A DNA stretch of 64,000 nt from Thalassospira marina (GTDB taxonomy: Bacteria; Pseudomonadota; Alphaproteobacteria; Rhodospirillales; Thalassospiraceae), in assembly GCF_002844375.1 (NCBI RefSeq), contig NZ_CP024199.1:446001-510000 (forward strand), in the 5' to 3' direction. Position numbers and translations under genes: made by a program. A model generated the notes under the pieces. The model did not search any database, had not been told where the DNA came from, and saw only the letters and a program-made list of their open reading frames with translations. Of the stretch, positions 1 through 8,156 are shown in pieces. The stretch's first letter is position 1, and each line of letters starts with the position of its first letter.

Positions 1-1073
1 TTGCCGCCAGCCTGCTTCTGGTTTTTGCCATGTCGATCGAAGAATTCGGCACACCGGCCGCACTGGCAGCACGCAGCGGTTTTCTGGTGCTGGTCACCGG
101 GATCGAACAGCGCCTGTCGGATTACCCGATTGACCTGCCTGGTGCGTCGTTATTGTCGGTTATTCTGGTGGTGATTGCGATGGGGGCGTTTGTCCTGCAG
201 CATCGCATTGTGTCGCGCCGCGATTTTCAAACCGTATCGGGCAAACCCGGTGCCAGCCGCCCCGCCGAACTGGGGGTATGGCGTATTCCGGTGGTGATCT
301 TTTTTGCCATTATCGGGTTCCTGGGGGCGGTTATGCCGATTTTGTCGGTCGTCCTGACGGCATCAACCCGCACCATTTCCGGCGGGTTAAGTGCCGATAA
401 CTTCTCGACCGAAAATTTTGCCGAGATTTTCGCCAATTCCGGCGGTGCGATGGAGGCCCTGGGCACCAGCCTGTCGCTGGGGCTGGGCGCTGCTGTTATT
501 ACCGGTATTCTGGGCACCATGACGGCCTATGTCGTTGTGCGCCAGCGCACGGTTTCGTCACGCATCCTCGATTTTCTGACCCTGATGCCCAATACCATCC
601 CCGGTGTTGTGGTGGCGGTCGGGCTTATTCTGGCGTGGAACCAGCCGTGGCTGCCGGTAACGCCGTATAATACCATCGGGGTTTTGGTGCTGGCCTATTG
701 CTGTTTGCTGCTGCCCTATCCGGTGCGTTATGCCAATGCGGCCTTGCGCCAGGTCAGTGTCAGCCTGGAAGATGCCGCACGGGTTGCCGGGGCGGGCGGG
801 ATCAAGGTGTTTTTCCGCATTTTGATGCCCCTGATTTTTCCCAGCATCCTTGCTGCCATGCTTCTGGTTTTTGCGGTTGCCGCGCGTGAACTGGTGGCCA
901 CCATTCTGTTAGCACCCATCGGCACCAAGACGGTGGCACTGTTTATCTGGCGGCAGTTCGAGCAGGGATCGGTCGGTATGGGCATGGCCATGAGCGTGAT
1001 GGCAATTGCCATTACCATGACCATTCCGGTTGCCGTTGCGATCTGGGCGCGAAAACAGGGCCGGTTGTTCTGA
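1..1073 (+). CDS. Iron(III)-type ABC transporter permease, 5' truncated by the window edge
   Basis: Inner-membrane permease of an FbpB/AfuB-type ABC importer that would move a solute (probably ferric iron, possibly polyamine or thiamine) from a periplasmic binding protein into the cytoplasm. The reading frame is already open at base 3, reading into SIEEFGTPAAL, so the ATG at 30 is internal. The visible part has several hydrophobic segments. Near bases 766-850 is an EAA loop (EDAARVAGAGG) that contacts the ATPase. FbpB-type permeases fuse two permease halves, and this would be the C-terminal half with part of the first. The partner ATPase and binding protein are not in view. The substrate is inferred from family resemblance only. 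Confidence 0.85.
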   Translation, partial: AASLLLVFAMSIEEFGTPAALAARSGFLVLVTGIEQRLSDYPIDLPGASLLSVILVVIAMGAFVLQHRIVSRRDFQTVSGKPGASRPAELGVWRIPVVIFFAIIGFLGAVMPILSVVLTASTRTISGGLSADNFSTENFAEIFANSGGAMEALGTSLSLGLGAAVITGILGTMTAYVVVRQRTVSSRILDFLTLMPNTIPGVVVAVGLILAWNQPWLPVTPYNTIGVLVLAYCCLLLPYPVRYANAALRQVSVSLEDAARVAGAGGIKVFFRILMPLIFPSILAAMLLVFAVAARELVATILLAPIGTKTVALFIWRQFEQGSVGMGMAMSVMAIAITMTIPVAVAIWARKQGRLF

Positions 1074-1216
1074 TTTTTGATTGGAAATACCGGGAAAATT
1101 GACCAAAACCCGGCGTTTGGGTGGCTTCGCGCTTGCGCCGCTCCGTCCTTGTCATTACCTTCGCGATGAACTGGTTTCCGTCATCCCAACGGGCAAGACA
1201 ACACGAAGGAGCGGTA

Positions 1217-1504
1217 ATGCAATCTGTCCTGATCCTGATAAGCACAGTGATCAAGCTTTATATCTGGTGCTTGATTCTTCAGGCGATCCTGAGCTGGCTG
1301 GTAGCGTTTAACGTCATCAATACCAGCAACCGTTTCATCTATATGGTCGGTGATTTTCTTTACCGTATTACCGAACCGGCCTTGCGGCCCATCCGGGCGA
1401 TTTTGCCCAATCTTGGCGGTATCGACCTGTCGCCGGTTGTGCTGATTTTGTTGCTGAGTTTCGCGCAAAACCTGCTGTTTGAGCTGTTCGCAAAGATGAT
1501 GTAG
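1217..1504 (+). CDS. YggT family membrane protein
   Basis: Small integral membrane protein of 95 residues with two hydrophobic segments (about residues 4-24 and 70-90) joined by a short loop, the usual YggT layout. The family is linked to osmotic tolerance and, in some bacteria, to placement of cell-division or photosynthetic complexes; its biochemical role is unknown. The start at 1217 is chosen because GAAGGAG lies just upstream; a longer frame from 1121 has no such signal. It precedes a DUF167 gene, the same order as yggT-yggU in enterobacteria. Confidence 0.85.
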   Translation: MQSVLILISTVIKLYIWCLILQAILSWLVAFNVINTSNRFIYMVGDFLYRITEPALRPIRAILPNLGGIDLSPVVLILLLSFAQNLLFELFAKMM

Positions 1505-1537
1505 TAATGCCGCCTTTGTTCTGTTGATTTCTGTTTA

Positions 1538-1870
1538 TTGATGATAGCAAAACCTGCATGCGAAATGCTGCCTGATGGCGGGGCGGTCCGGCTTTATCTT
1601 AGGTTGACGCCCAAGGCATCGCGCAATGCGGTAGGTGGTTGCCATCAGGATGCAGATGGACAGTGCCGTTTGAAGGCAACAGTTACGACTGTGCCGGAAA
1701 ACGGCAAGGCAAACGAGGCATTGGTCAAATTGCTGGCGAAAACGGCCAAATGGCCCAAATCGGCGATCGAAATTGTGAGCGGCCAGACCGATCGCAATAA
1801 GGTCTTGACCATTGCCGGTGATGCAATGCAGATCATGGCGCAAATCAATATATGGACGGGCGAGAACTGA
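1538..1870 (+). CDS. DUF167 (YggU) family protein
   Basis: Protein of about 110 residues with the DUF167 signature: LYLRLTPKASRNAVGG near the N-terminus and a PENGKANEALVKLLAK segment in the middle. The family is a small alpha/beta fold of unknown biochemical function, commonly encoded beside yggT. The start is uncertain between ATG codons at 1538 and 1541. Its stop codon ends 1 base before the folD start, so translation of the two is probably coupled. Confidence 0.85.
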   Translation: MMIAKPACEMLPDGGAVRLYLRLTPKASRNAVGGCHQDADGQCRLKATVTTVPENGKANEALVKLLAKTAKWPKSAIEIVSGQTDRNKVLTIAGDAMQIMAQINIWTGEN

Positions 1871-1871
1871 T

Positions 1872-2771
1872 ATGAGCAATGCGAAAATCATTGATGGCAA
1901 GGCATTTGCCGCAAAGCTGCGCGGTGATATCACAACCGAAGTTGCCAAGCTGAAGGCCGAACACGGGATCGTTCCCGGCCTTGCCGTGGTTCTGGTGGGT
2001 GAAGACCCGGCCAGCCAGGTTTATGTCCGCAACAAGGGCAAGCAGACCATTGAATGCGGCATGAATTCCTATGAACATAAACTGCCCGCCGCCACCAGCC
2101 AGGAAGACCTGGTTGCGCTGATTACGCAGCTTAACAACGACCCCAATGTTCATGGCATTCTTTGCCAGCTGCCGGTGCCCAAACACATTGATGAAAATGC
2201 TGTTCTTGCCGCGATTGACCCGGCAAAGGATGTGGATGGTTTTCACATCATCAATGCGGGCGCACTGGCAACGGGGGGCGACGGCATTGCACCCTGCACC
2301 CCTTATGGCTGCCTGATGCTGCTGAAAGATACGCTGGGCGATCTGTCGGGCAAGCGGGCGGTGGTTGTGGGCCGGTCCAACATCGTTGGCAAGCCGATGG
2401 CACAGTTGCTGCTGAAGGAAAACTGCACCGTCACCATCGCGCATTCGCGCACCCGCGATCTGCCCGAGGAAGTCCGCCGCGCTGATATCGTTATTGCTGC
2501 CGTTGGCCGCCCCAACATGATCAAGGGTGACTGGATTGGCAAGGGTGCCACGGTGATTGATGTGGGCATCAACCGTATCGAAGGCGAAAATGGCAAAATG
2601 AAACTGGTCGGCGATGTTGATTTTGATAGCGCCGTTGAAGTTGCCGGTGCGATCACCCCGGTTCCCGGCGGTGTCGGCCCAATGACGATTGCCTGCCTGC
2701 TGAACAACACCCTGATTGCCGCGTGCCGGGCCAATGGCGTTGAAGCCCCCAACCTGGGTTTTGATAGCTAA
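1872..2771 (+). CDS. folD: Bifunctional methylenetetrahydrofolate dehydrogenase / methenyltetrahydrofolate cyclohydrolase
   Basis: Cytosolic one-carbon enzyme that interconverts 5,10-methylene-, 5,10-methenyl- and 10-formyl-tetrahydrofolate using NADP. The product is 299 residues, normal for FolD. Hallmarks are GEDPASQVYVRNK with the catalytic Tyr and Lys, QLPVPKHI, the nucleotide-binding GRSNIVGKPM segment and the C-terminal PVPGGVGPMT motif. An in-frame extension to 1812 would overlap the DUF167 gene and is rejected; ATG 1872 follows that gene directly. A strong intrinsic terminator follows the stop codon. Confidence 0.97.
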   Translation: MSNAKIIDGKAFAAKLRGDITTEVAKLKAEHGIVPGLAVVLVGEDPASQVYVRNKGKQTIECGMNSYEHKLPAATSQEDLVALITQLNNDPNVHGILCQLPVPKHIDENAVLAAIDPAKDVDGFHIINAGALATGGDGIAPCTPYGCLMLLKDTLGDLSGKRAVVVGRSNIVGKPMAQLLLKENCTVTIAHSRTRDLPEEVRRADIVIAAVGRPNMIKGDWIGKGATVIDVGINRIEGENGKMKLVGDVDFDSAVEVAGAITPVPGGVGPMTIACLLNNTLIAACRANGVEAPNLGFDS

Positions 2772-2800
2772 GCTGTTATCGCGATAAAACATTATCGAAG

Positions 2801-2833
2801 CGGGGCTGGTGAAAACCGGCCCCGTTTTATTTT
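2801..2833 (+). terminator. Intrinsic terminator after folD
   Basis: A 10 bp GC-rich stem (2801-2810 with 2815-2824, one G-T pair) closed by a GAAA loop is followed by a T-rich tract (ttttatttt). It lies 30 bases after the folD stop and ends the yggT-DUF167-folD transcript. Confidence 0.85.
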
Positions 2834-2997
2834 GTCTGCATGGTGTTTCTGTGATTGGCGGTGACAAGCGTATGGCAGGGGAACAAAAACAGAAAATCAA
2901 CTGCCAAAACTGTCAGCAGGCTGTGTTAGGATCGCGGCAAGTTTTTGAAAACAGTCAGGGTTCGCCCCTGTATAACCGCATATCCGCCGAGGAATAC

Positions 2998-4236
2998 ATG
3001 CCTGAAGTGACCGCCACCAAGCCTGTGTCGATTTCGGCAAAGCAGGCGCGCCATCTTGCCCTGGCGGGGCAGGGATTTGAAACGCCAGATGCCGGTAAAC
3101 CGGTTGATCGCCGCCGGATCATGAAGATGATCCGTAAAACCAATATGTTGCAGATCGACAGTGTGAATGTGTTAAGCCGTGCCCATTACATGCCGGTATT
3201 TTCGCGCCTGGGCATTTATGACCGCGACCTTTTGGACCAATTAAGCTGGGGCACGGCAAAGCAGCGCAAGCTGTTTGAATATTGGGGCCACGAAGCATCG
3301 CTGATCCCGGTGGAAGATTACCCGCTTTATCGTTGGCGGATGGAAGATGCATTGAACGGGCAGGGCATGTGGGGCGGCATTGCCCGCACCGCGCGCGAAC
3401 ATCCCGAATTTGTCAGCAGCCTTTTACAGCATCTTGAACGGGAAGGCCCGACAGCATCCAGCGAATTGCATGACGAACCCCGTGAAGGCGGAAGCCAATG
3501 GTGGGGCTGGACCAAAACCAAGGCGGCGATGGAATTTCTGTTCTGGAGCGGCCAGGTCATGGCGCGCAAGCGGCGTGGGTCGTTTGAACGGGAATATGAC
3601 CTGCCCCATCGCATCATTGGCAGTATGGCCCATGAGGCACTATTGCCCCGCGATGTTGCCCAGCGTGCCCTGATCGCCAAGGGCATAGTTGCCATGGGTG
3701 TGGCCACCATTGCCGACCTTCGCAAATATTTCCGGCTGCCAACGGAGGATGCGAAGGCACGGGTGGCTGAAATGGTTGAAAATGGTGATCTGCTGCCAGC
3801 CAGTGTCGAAGGCTGGACCCAACCGGCCTTTATTGCACCCGATGCCAAAATAAGGCGGCGATCATCGCCCACGGCCCTGATGGTGCCGTTTGACCCGGTC
3901 ATGTGGGAACGAGACCGCGTTGAACGGATTTTCGGCTTTAATTACCGCATCGAAATTTATACCCCGGCCGAAAAGCGGCAGTATGGTTACTATGTGCTGC
4001 CTTTCATGCTGGATGGTGATTTTGTTGCGCGCGTGGATTTGAAAGCAGACCGGCAGGCAAAGGTTTTGCGGGCATTTTCCGCCCATGCCGAAGACGGGCG
4101 CGATAATGATATCGTCGCAGCAGCGCTGCACCGGCATTTGTGCCAGCTTGCGGTTTTTCTGGGTCTGGATGATGTGGTGGTGAGGGAAATGAACCCGTTT
4201 TCCATTCGCCTTGCGGCACAGAAAGGCAGCATTTAA
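2998..4236 (+). CDS. ycaQ: YcaQ/AlkZ family DNA glycosylase (winged-helix, crosslink repair)
   Basis: Member of the HTH_42 family (YcaQ/AlkZ). In characterised members these enzymes unhook DNA interstrand crosslinks and remove alkylated purines. At 412 residues from ATG 2998 it matches E. coli YcaQ in length. The N-terminal segment contains LQIDSVNVL; QID fits the Q-hydrophobic-D catalytic motif of YcaQ, rather than the QxQ of AlkZ. Winged-helix segments (RKYFRLP, GDLLPASVEGW) and PFDPVMWERDRVERIFGF follow. ATG 2998 has GAGGA just upstream; frames beginning at 2809 or 2872 would add about 60 residues lacking family similarity. It appears monocistronic. Confidence 0.85.
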   Translation: MPEVTATKPVSISAKQARHLALAGQGFETPDAGKPVDRRRIMKMIRKTNMLQIDSVNVLSRAHYMPVFSRLGIYDRDLLDQLSWGTAKQRKLFEYWGHEASLIPVEDYPLYRWRMEDALNGQGMWGGIARTAREHPEFVSSLLQHLEREGPTASSELHDEPREGGSQWWGWTKTKAAMEFLFWSGQVMARKRRGSFEREYDLPHRIIGSMAHEALLPRDVAQRALIAKGIVAMGVATIADLRKYFRLPTEDAKARVAEMVENGDLLPASVEGWTQPAFIAPDAKIRRRSSPTALMVPFDPVMWERDRVERIFGFNYRIEIYTPAEKRQYGYYVLPFMLDGDFVARVDLKADRQAKVLRAFSAHAEDGRDNDIVAAALHRHLCQLAVFLGLDDVVVREMNPFSIRLAAQKGSI

Positions 4237-4307
4237 ACGGGCGGCAGGAAGGGTAGTCATCATGGTGGCGTTATTGCCCTGCCAGATGATGCCACCTGAT
4301 AAAAAGC

Positions 4308-4342
4308 GAACGGGGCGTAGGTCCCACAACCACGCCCCGTTC
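4308..4342. terminator. Bidirectional terminator between ycaQ and the polyol operon
   Basis: A perfect 11 bp stem (4308-4318 with 4332-4342) and 13-base loop lies between the convergent ycaQ and SDR genes. It has an A tract on the left (aaaaag) and a T-rich tract on the right, so it can work in both directions. Confidence 0.8.
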
Positions 4343-4409
4343 TTTCCTTGTCTTGACCCGATCACAAATGAGTTTCAGGACAATGTGATCGTTGGCTAGA
4401 CCTGCCTCC

Positions 4410-5180
4410 TTACCAGCAGGAATAGCCCCCATCAGCCAAAACAATGGAACCGGTCATCAGGCTTGCCGCATCGGAAGCCAGGAACAGAACGACAGAACCG
4501 ATTTCATGGGTTTCGCCAAGGCGAGCCATCGGGGTGCCGTTGATCCAGGCGTCGTACATTTCCGGCTTGGATTTGACGAATTCGTTCAGCGGGGTTGCGA
4601 TATAGGTCGGTGCAACCGCGTTAACACGAACGCCGCGTGCGCCCCATTCGGCAGCAAGCGATTTGGTCAGGTGATGAACGCCTGCTTTGGAGGCGTTGTA
4701 ATAGGCCTGTTCCTGCGGCTTGTTGACGATAAAGCCGGACATGGAACCGATATTGACGATCGCACCGCGTTTTTTCTCAAGCATCTGCTTGCCGAATTCA
4801 CGGCAGCACCAGAAGGTGCCGTTCAGGTTGACGTCGATAACGTTGCGCCAGTGTTCGTCTGCAACGGTTTCGGCAGGCGTTTCGGAACGTGCGATACCGG
4901 CATTGTTCACCAGGATATCAATGCCGCCGAGTTCGGCCTGCTTGGCTGCGCTGGCGCGGACCTGATCGGGGTTGGTGACGTCCATCAGATCGATGCTGGC
5001 TTCATAGCCTTTCGATTTCAGGTAGTCGCGGCCTTCTTCGGCAACTTCTGCACTGATGTCGCCGATAACCACATGTGCACCGGCTTCAGCAAGAGCCTCG
5101 CAGCAGGAAAGGCCAATAGCACGGCCACCCCCGGTGACATAGGCGCGGCGTCCGGTCAGATCGAACATTTTCAGATACAT
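4410..5180 (-). CDS. SDR-family polyol dehydrogenase (galactitol/arabinitol dehydrogenase-like)
   Basis: Classical short-chain dehydrogenase of 256 residues, probably oxidising the polyol imported by the adjacent ABC transporter to a ketose. The cofactor motif is TGGGRAIG (16-23), NNAG at 92-95, catalytic Ser146 (GSMSG) and Tyr161-Lys165 (YNASK). Asp41 after the second strand suggests NAD. The C-terminus DGGYSCW and other segments resemble Rhodobacter galactitol dehydrogenase. The middle Gly of TGxxxGxG is Ala here. ATG 5180 is chosen over an in-frame codon 69 bases upstream because the protein then starts like its relatives; ATG 5168 is also possible. It is the last gene of the operon. The exact polyol is not known. 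Confidence 0.85.
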   Translation of the reverse strand: MYLKMFDLTGRRAYVTGGGRAIGLSCCEALAEAGAHVVIGDISAEVAEEGRDYLKSKGYEASIDLMDVTNPDQVRASAAKQAELGGIDILVNNAGIARSETPAETVADEHWRNVIDVNLNGTFWCCREFGKQMLEKKRGAIVNIGSMSGFIVNKPQEQAYYNASKAGVHHLTKSLAAEWGARGVRVNAVAPTYIATPLNEFVKSKPEMYDAWINGTPMARLGETHEIGSVVLFLASDAASLMTGSIVLADGGYSCW

Positions 5181-5276
5181 TTTGATCTCGCAGTTTGGTC
5201 GGAGGGGAAAACTGGAACAGGGCCGTCTGGTCGTAGGGTGCAAGAACAACCCTGTTCCGGAAATTTGCCAGTTCCC

Positions 5277-6290
5277 TTAGCGGGGAATGGCTTTTCCGCT
5301 GGCATCGAAGCGGTGTATGCGTTCGGCGTCCGGCGTCAGCCAGATACGGTCATGTTCGCCAAGCGGAACTTCGCCGGTGGCACGGACCGTCATCGGGCCA
5401 ATATTGTCTGCATTGACATGCAGGTAGGTTTCAGCACCCAGATGTTCAGCAATTTTCACAGTCGCCGGGATGGCACCCGCGCCCTGCGTTTCCTGGCTGA
5501 TCACAAAGTGCTCGGGGCGAATGCCGACACAATGGCAGTCATATGCCTTGGCGTAATCGCCTTCGATGAAGTTCATTTTCGGTGAACCGATAAAGCCTGC
5601 GACAAACTTGTTTGCCGGGTTGGCATAAAGGTCCATCGGCTTGCCGACCTGTTCGATGCGGCCTGCCTGCAACACCACGATCTTGTCGGCCATGGTCATG
5701 GCTTCGACCTGGTCGTGGGTCACGTAAATCATGGTGGTTTTCAGTTCCTGGTGCAGACCGGTAATTTCCAGACGCATATTGACGCGAAGGGCCGCATCAA
5801 GGTTGGAAAGCGGTTCGTCAAACAGGAAGGCAGCCGGGTTACGCACAATGGCACGGCCAATGGCGACACGCTGGCGCTGACCACCGGAAAGCGCGCCGGG
5901 GCGACGTTCCAGATAATCGGTCAGGTTCAGGATTTTTGCGGCATTGCGGACTTTTTCATCGATGACGGCTTTGGATTCACCAGCCATCTTCAGACCAAAG
6001 GCAATGTTGTTGTAAACAGTCATATGCGGGTAAAGCGCATAGGACTGAAACACCATCGACAGGCCGCGTTTTGCCGGCGAGGCATCGGCCATATCAACGT
6101 CATTGATCATGATCTTGCCGCTGGTGACATCTTCGAGGCCGGCGATCAGGCGCAGCAGGGTTGATTTGCCACAGCCAGACGGGCCAACGAAAACGACAAA
6201 CTCGCCGTCATTGATTTCAAGATCGACACCGGGAATAACGTCGATGTTCCCGAAGGTCTTCTTGACATTTTCCAGTCGGATTGCACCCAT
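5277..6290 (-). CDS. Sugar/polyol ABC transporter ATP-binding protein (MalK/SmoK type)
   Basis: Cytoplasmic ATPase (337 residues) that powers the polyol importer encoded beside it. Walker A GPSGCGKST is at 36-44, the Q-loop Gln at 82, the signature LSGGQ at 134-138, Walker B FLFDEP at 155-160 and the H-loop His at 192. A C-terminal TOBE region (CVGIRPEHF) is typical of the MalK/UgpC subfamily. It lies between the SDR dehydrogenase and the two permeases and is co-directional with both. By gene order it corresponds to SmoK of the Rhodobacter sorbitol/mannitol operon. Confidence 0.92.
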   Translation of the reverse strand: MGAIRLENVKKTFGNIDVIPGVDLEINDGEFVVFVGPSGCGKSTLLRLIAGLEDVTSGKIMINDVDMADASPAKRGLSMVFQSYALYPHMTVYNNIAFGLKMAGESKAVIDEKVRNAAKILNLTDYLERRPGALSGGQRQRVAIGRAIVRNPAAFLFDEPLSNLDAALRVNMRLEITGLHQELKTTMIYVTHDQVEAMTMADKIVVLQAGRIEQVGKPMDLYANPANKFVAGFIGSPKMNFIEGDYAKAYDCHCVGIRPEHFVISQETQGAGAIPATVKIAEHLGAETYLHVNADNIGPMTVRATGEVPLGEHDRIWLTPDAERIHRFDASGKAIPR

Positions 6291-6330
6291 TTTGGTGTTC
6301 CTTCCTTGTAAAACTTGGGTCGGCTGCGGT

Positions 6331-7164
6331 TTATTTCACCGCGCCAAAGGTCAAACCGCGGACAAGCTGTTTCTGCGAGAACCAGCCAACGATCAGGATG
6401 GGCGCAACCGCAAGGGTCGATGCTGCCGACAGCTTCGCCCAGAACAGCCCTTCGGGGCTGGAATACGAGGCGATGAAGGCGGTCAGCGGGGCGGCATCCG
6501 AAGTCGTCAGGTTCAGGGTCCAGAAGGCTTCGTTCCAGGCGAGAATAATATTGAGCAGCATTGTCGATGCGATACCGGGCACCGCCATGGGCAACAGCAC
6601 AAAGAAGATTTCCTTGGGCAGGGTTGCGCCATCCATGCGGGCGGCTTCAAGGATGTCTTTGGGGATTTCCTTGAAATAGGTGTAAAGCATCCAGACCATG
6701 ATCGGCAGGTTCATCAGGAACAGAACCATGATCAGGCCAAAACGGCTGTCCAGCAGGCCCCAGTCACGAAATACCAGGTAAATCGGAACCAGCACGCCAA
6801 CCGGCGGCATCATTTTGGTCGACAGCATCCACAGCAGGGTATCCTTGGTGCGTTTGGTCGGGTTAAAGGCCATTGCCCAGGCGCAGGTAACTGCGAAAAG
6901 CAGGCCGATAACCGTGGAGCCAAACGACAGGATGACCGAGTTCATGGCGAACTTGAAGTAGTTCGACTGCGCAAGGATCCCGGTATAGTTTTCCAGTGTC
7001 CAGTCAAAGTCGATAAAGAGAGGCGGCATGTTTACCGCATCAATTTCGGATTTGAAGCTGGTCAGTCCCATCCAGAGAATGGGGAAGAAAATTGCAAGAC
7101 CGACAATCCAGGCAAAGACCGAATAGGCAAGCTGGCCAAATGGTGATTTGAAATTTTTTTCCAT
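6331..7164 (-). CDS. Sugar/polyol ABC transporter permease (MalG/SmoG type)
   Basis: Inner-membrane permease of 277 residues with about six hydrophobic segments. The EAA loop (EAARMDGATLPKEIFFVLLP) contacts the ATPase. The N-terminal FPILWMGLTSFKSEIDAV pattern is typical of the MalG half. It pairs with the upstream MalF-type permease, and the two coding regions are only 9 bases apart. Confidence 0.92.
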   Translation of the reverse strand: MEKNFKSPFGQLAYSVFAWIVGLAIFFPILWMGLTSFKSEIDAVNMPPLFIDFDWTLENYTGILAQSNYFKFAMNSVILSFGSTVIGLLFAVTCAWAMAFNPTKRTKDTLLWMLSTKMMPPVGVLVPIYLVFRDWGLLDSRFGLIMVLFLMNLPIMVWMLYTYFKEIPKDILEAARMDGATLPKEIFFVLLPMAVPGIASTMLLNIILAWNEAFWTLNLTTSDAAPLTAFIASYSSPEGLFWAKLSAASTLAVAPILIVGWFSQKQLVRGLTFGAVK

Positions 7165-7173
7165 TTCTGCCCC

Positions 7174-8046
7174 CTATGCGTCCAGGTTTTTGCCAATGAG
7201 GCGAACCAGAAAGATCGCAACGATATTGGCAAGAATGACAGCAACGATACCGCCCGCCGAAGCACCGCCAACATCATATTGCAGCAGGGCCTGGGTATAG
7301 ACGAGGAAGGCGATATTGGTGGTCGAAAGACCTGGTCCGCCGCCGGTGGTCACAAAGATTTCGGCAAACACGGTGAGCAGGAAGATCGTTTCGATCAGAA
7401 TGACAACCGTGATCGCACGGCTGAGGTGCGGCAGGGTAATATAGAAGAAAATCGCAATCGGACCGGCACCGTCCATCTGGGCGGCTTCTTTCTGGTCGCG
7501 ATCAAGTGACTGCAGGGCGGTCAGCAGGATCAGCGTTGCAAAAGGAAGCCATTGCCAGGCCACCATGATGATGATGGCGGTCAGCGGTGCCTGGGTGAAC
7601 CAGTCGATCGGCTCGAAGCCAAGAGACATCGATATCCAGGCGAAAAAGCCGGAAACCGGGTTCATCAGCAGGTTTTTCCAGACCAGCGCATTCACCGTCG
7701 GCATAATAAAGAACGGCGAAATGACCAAAATACGCAAAATGCCACGGCCGAAAATCGGCTGATCGAGCATAAGGCCGACCAGAATACCCCCTACCACGGT
7801 AATAACGAGGACGGATCCGACAAGGATCAGGGTATTGGCAAGGGAAGCAAAAAAGGCGTGATCAGTCAGGAAGAATTTGTAATTAACAAAACCGATCCAT
7901 TCCTCCATGCCCGGCGTGAGCAGGTTATAGCGAAGGAATGAAAAGTAAATTGTCATGCCCAAAGGCACGATCATCCACAAAAACAAGGCGATGATCGACG
8001 GTGCGGACATAACGCGCCCGGCCAGGGTCGAGGCCCGTGTCGACAT
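7174..8046 (-). CDS. Sugar/polyol ABC transporter permease (MalF/SmoF type)
   Basis: Inner-membrane permease of 290 residues with six predicted hydrophobic segments and an EAA loop (EAAQMDGAGPIAIFFYITLP). It forms the heterodimeric channel with the MalG-type subunit. It follows the binding-protein gene, from which it is separated by a terminator-like hairpin, so its expression is probably lower than that of the binding protein. Confidence 0.92.
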   Translation of the reverse strand: MSTRASTLAGRVMSAPSIIALFLWMIVPLGMTIYFSFLRYNLLTPGMEEWIGFVNYKFFLTDHAFFASLANTLILVGSVLVITVVGGILVGLMLDQPIFGRGILRILVISPFFIMPTVNALVWKNLLMNPVSGFFAWISMSLGFEPIDWFTQAPLTAIIIMVAWQWLPFATLILLTALQSLDRDQKEAAQMDGAGPIAIFFYITLPHLSRAITVVILIETIFLLTVFAEIFVTTGGGPGLSTTNIAFLVYTQALLQYDVGGASAGGIVAVILANIVAIFLVRLIGKNLDA

Positions 8047-8093
8047 GGTGCGCTCCCCGTTTGCAGTGTCTTTGACTGACCCGGGAAGAAAAG

Positions 8094-8116
8094 GGGTGGC
8101 GGAAATGCCGCCACCC
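8094..8116 (-). terminator. Intercistronic hairpin after the binding-protein gene
   Basis: A perfect 9 bp GC-rich stem (8094-8102 with 8108-8116) with a 5-base loop. On the minus strand it is followed by cttttcttcc. It lies between the binding-protein and permease genes of one operon. Such partial terminators are a known way to make more binding protein than permease; that role here is inferred. Confidence 0.65.
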
Positions 8117-8156
8117 TAGTCTACCAGGTCAAGGAGGTCAGATCACAGGATCCGGA

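Noticed and set aside
4392..5585. 397-codon open frame on the plus strand over the SDR gene and the ATPase end
   Set aside because: Shadow ORF crossing the boundary of two real genes in the opposite direction.
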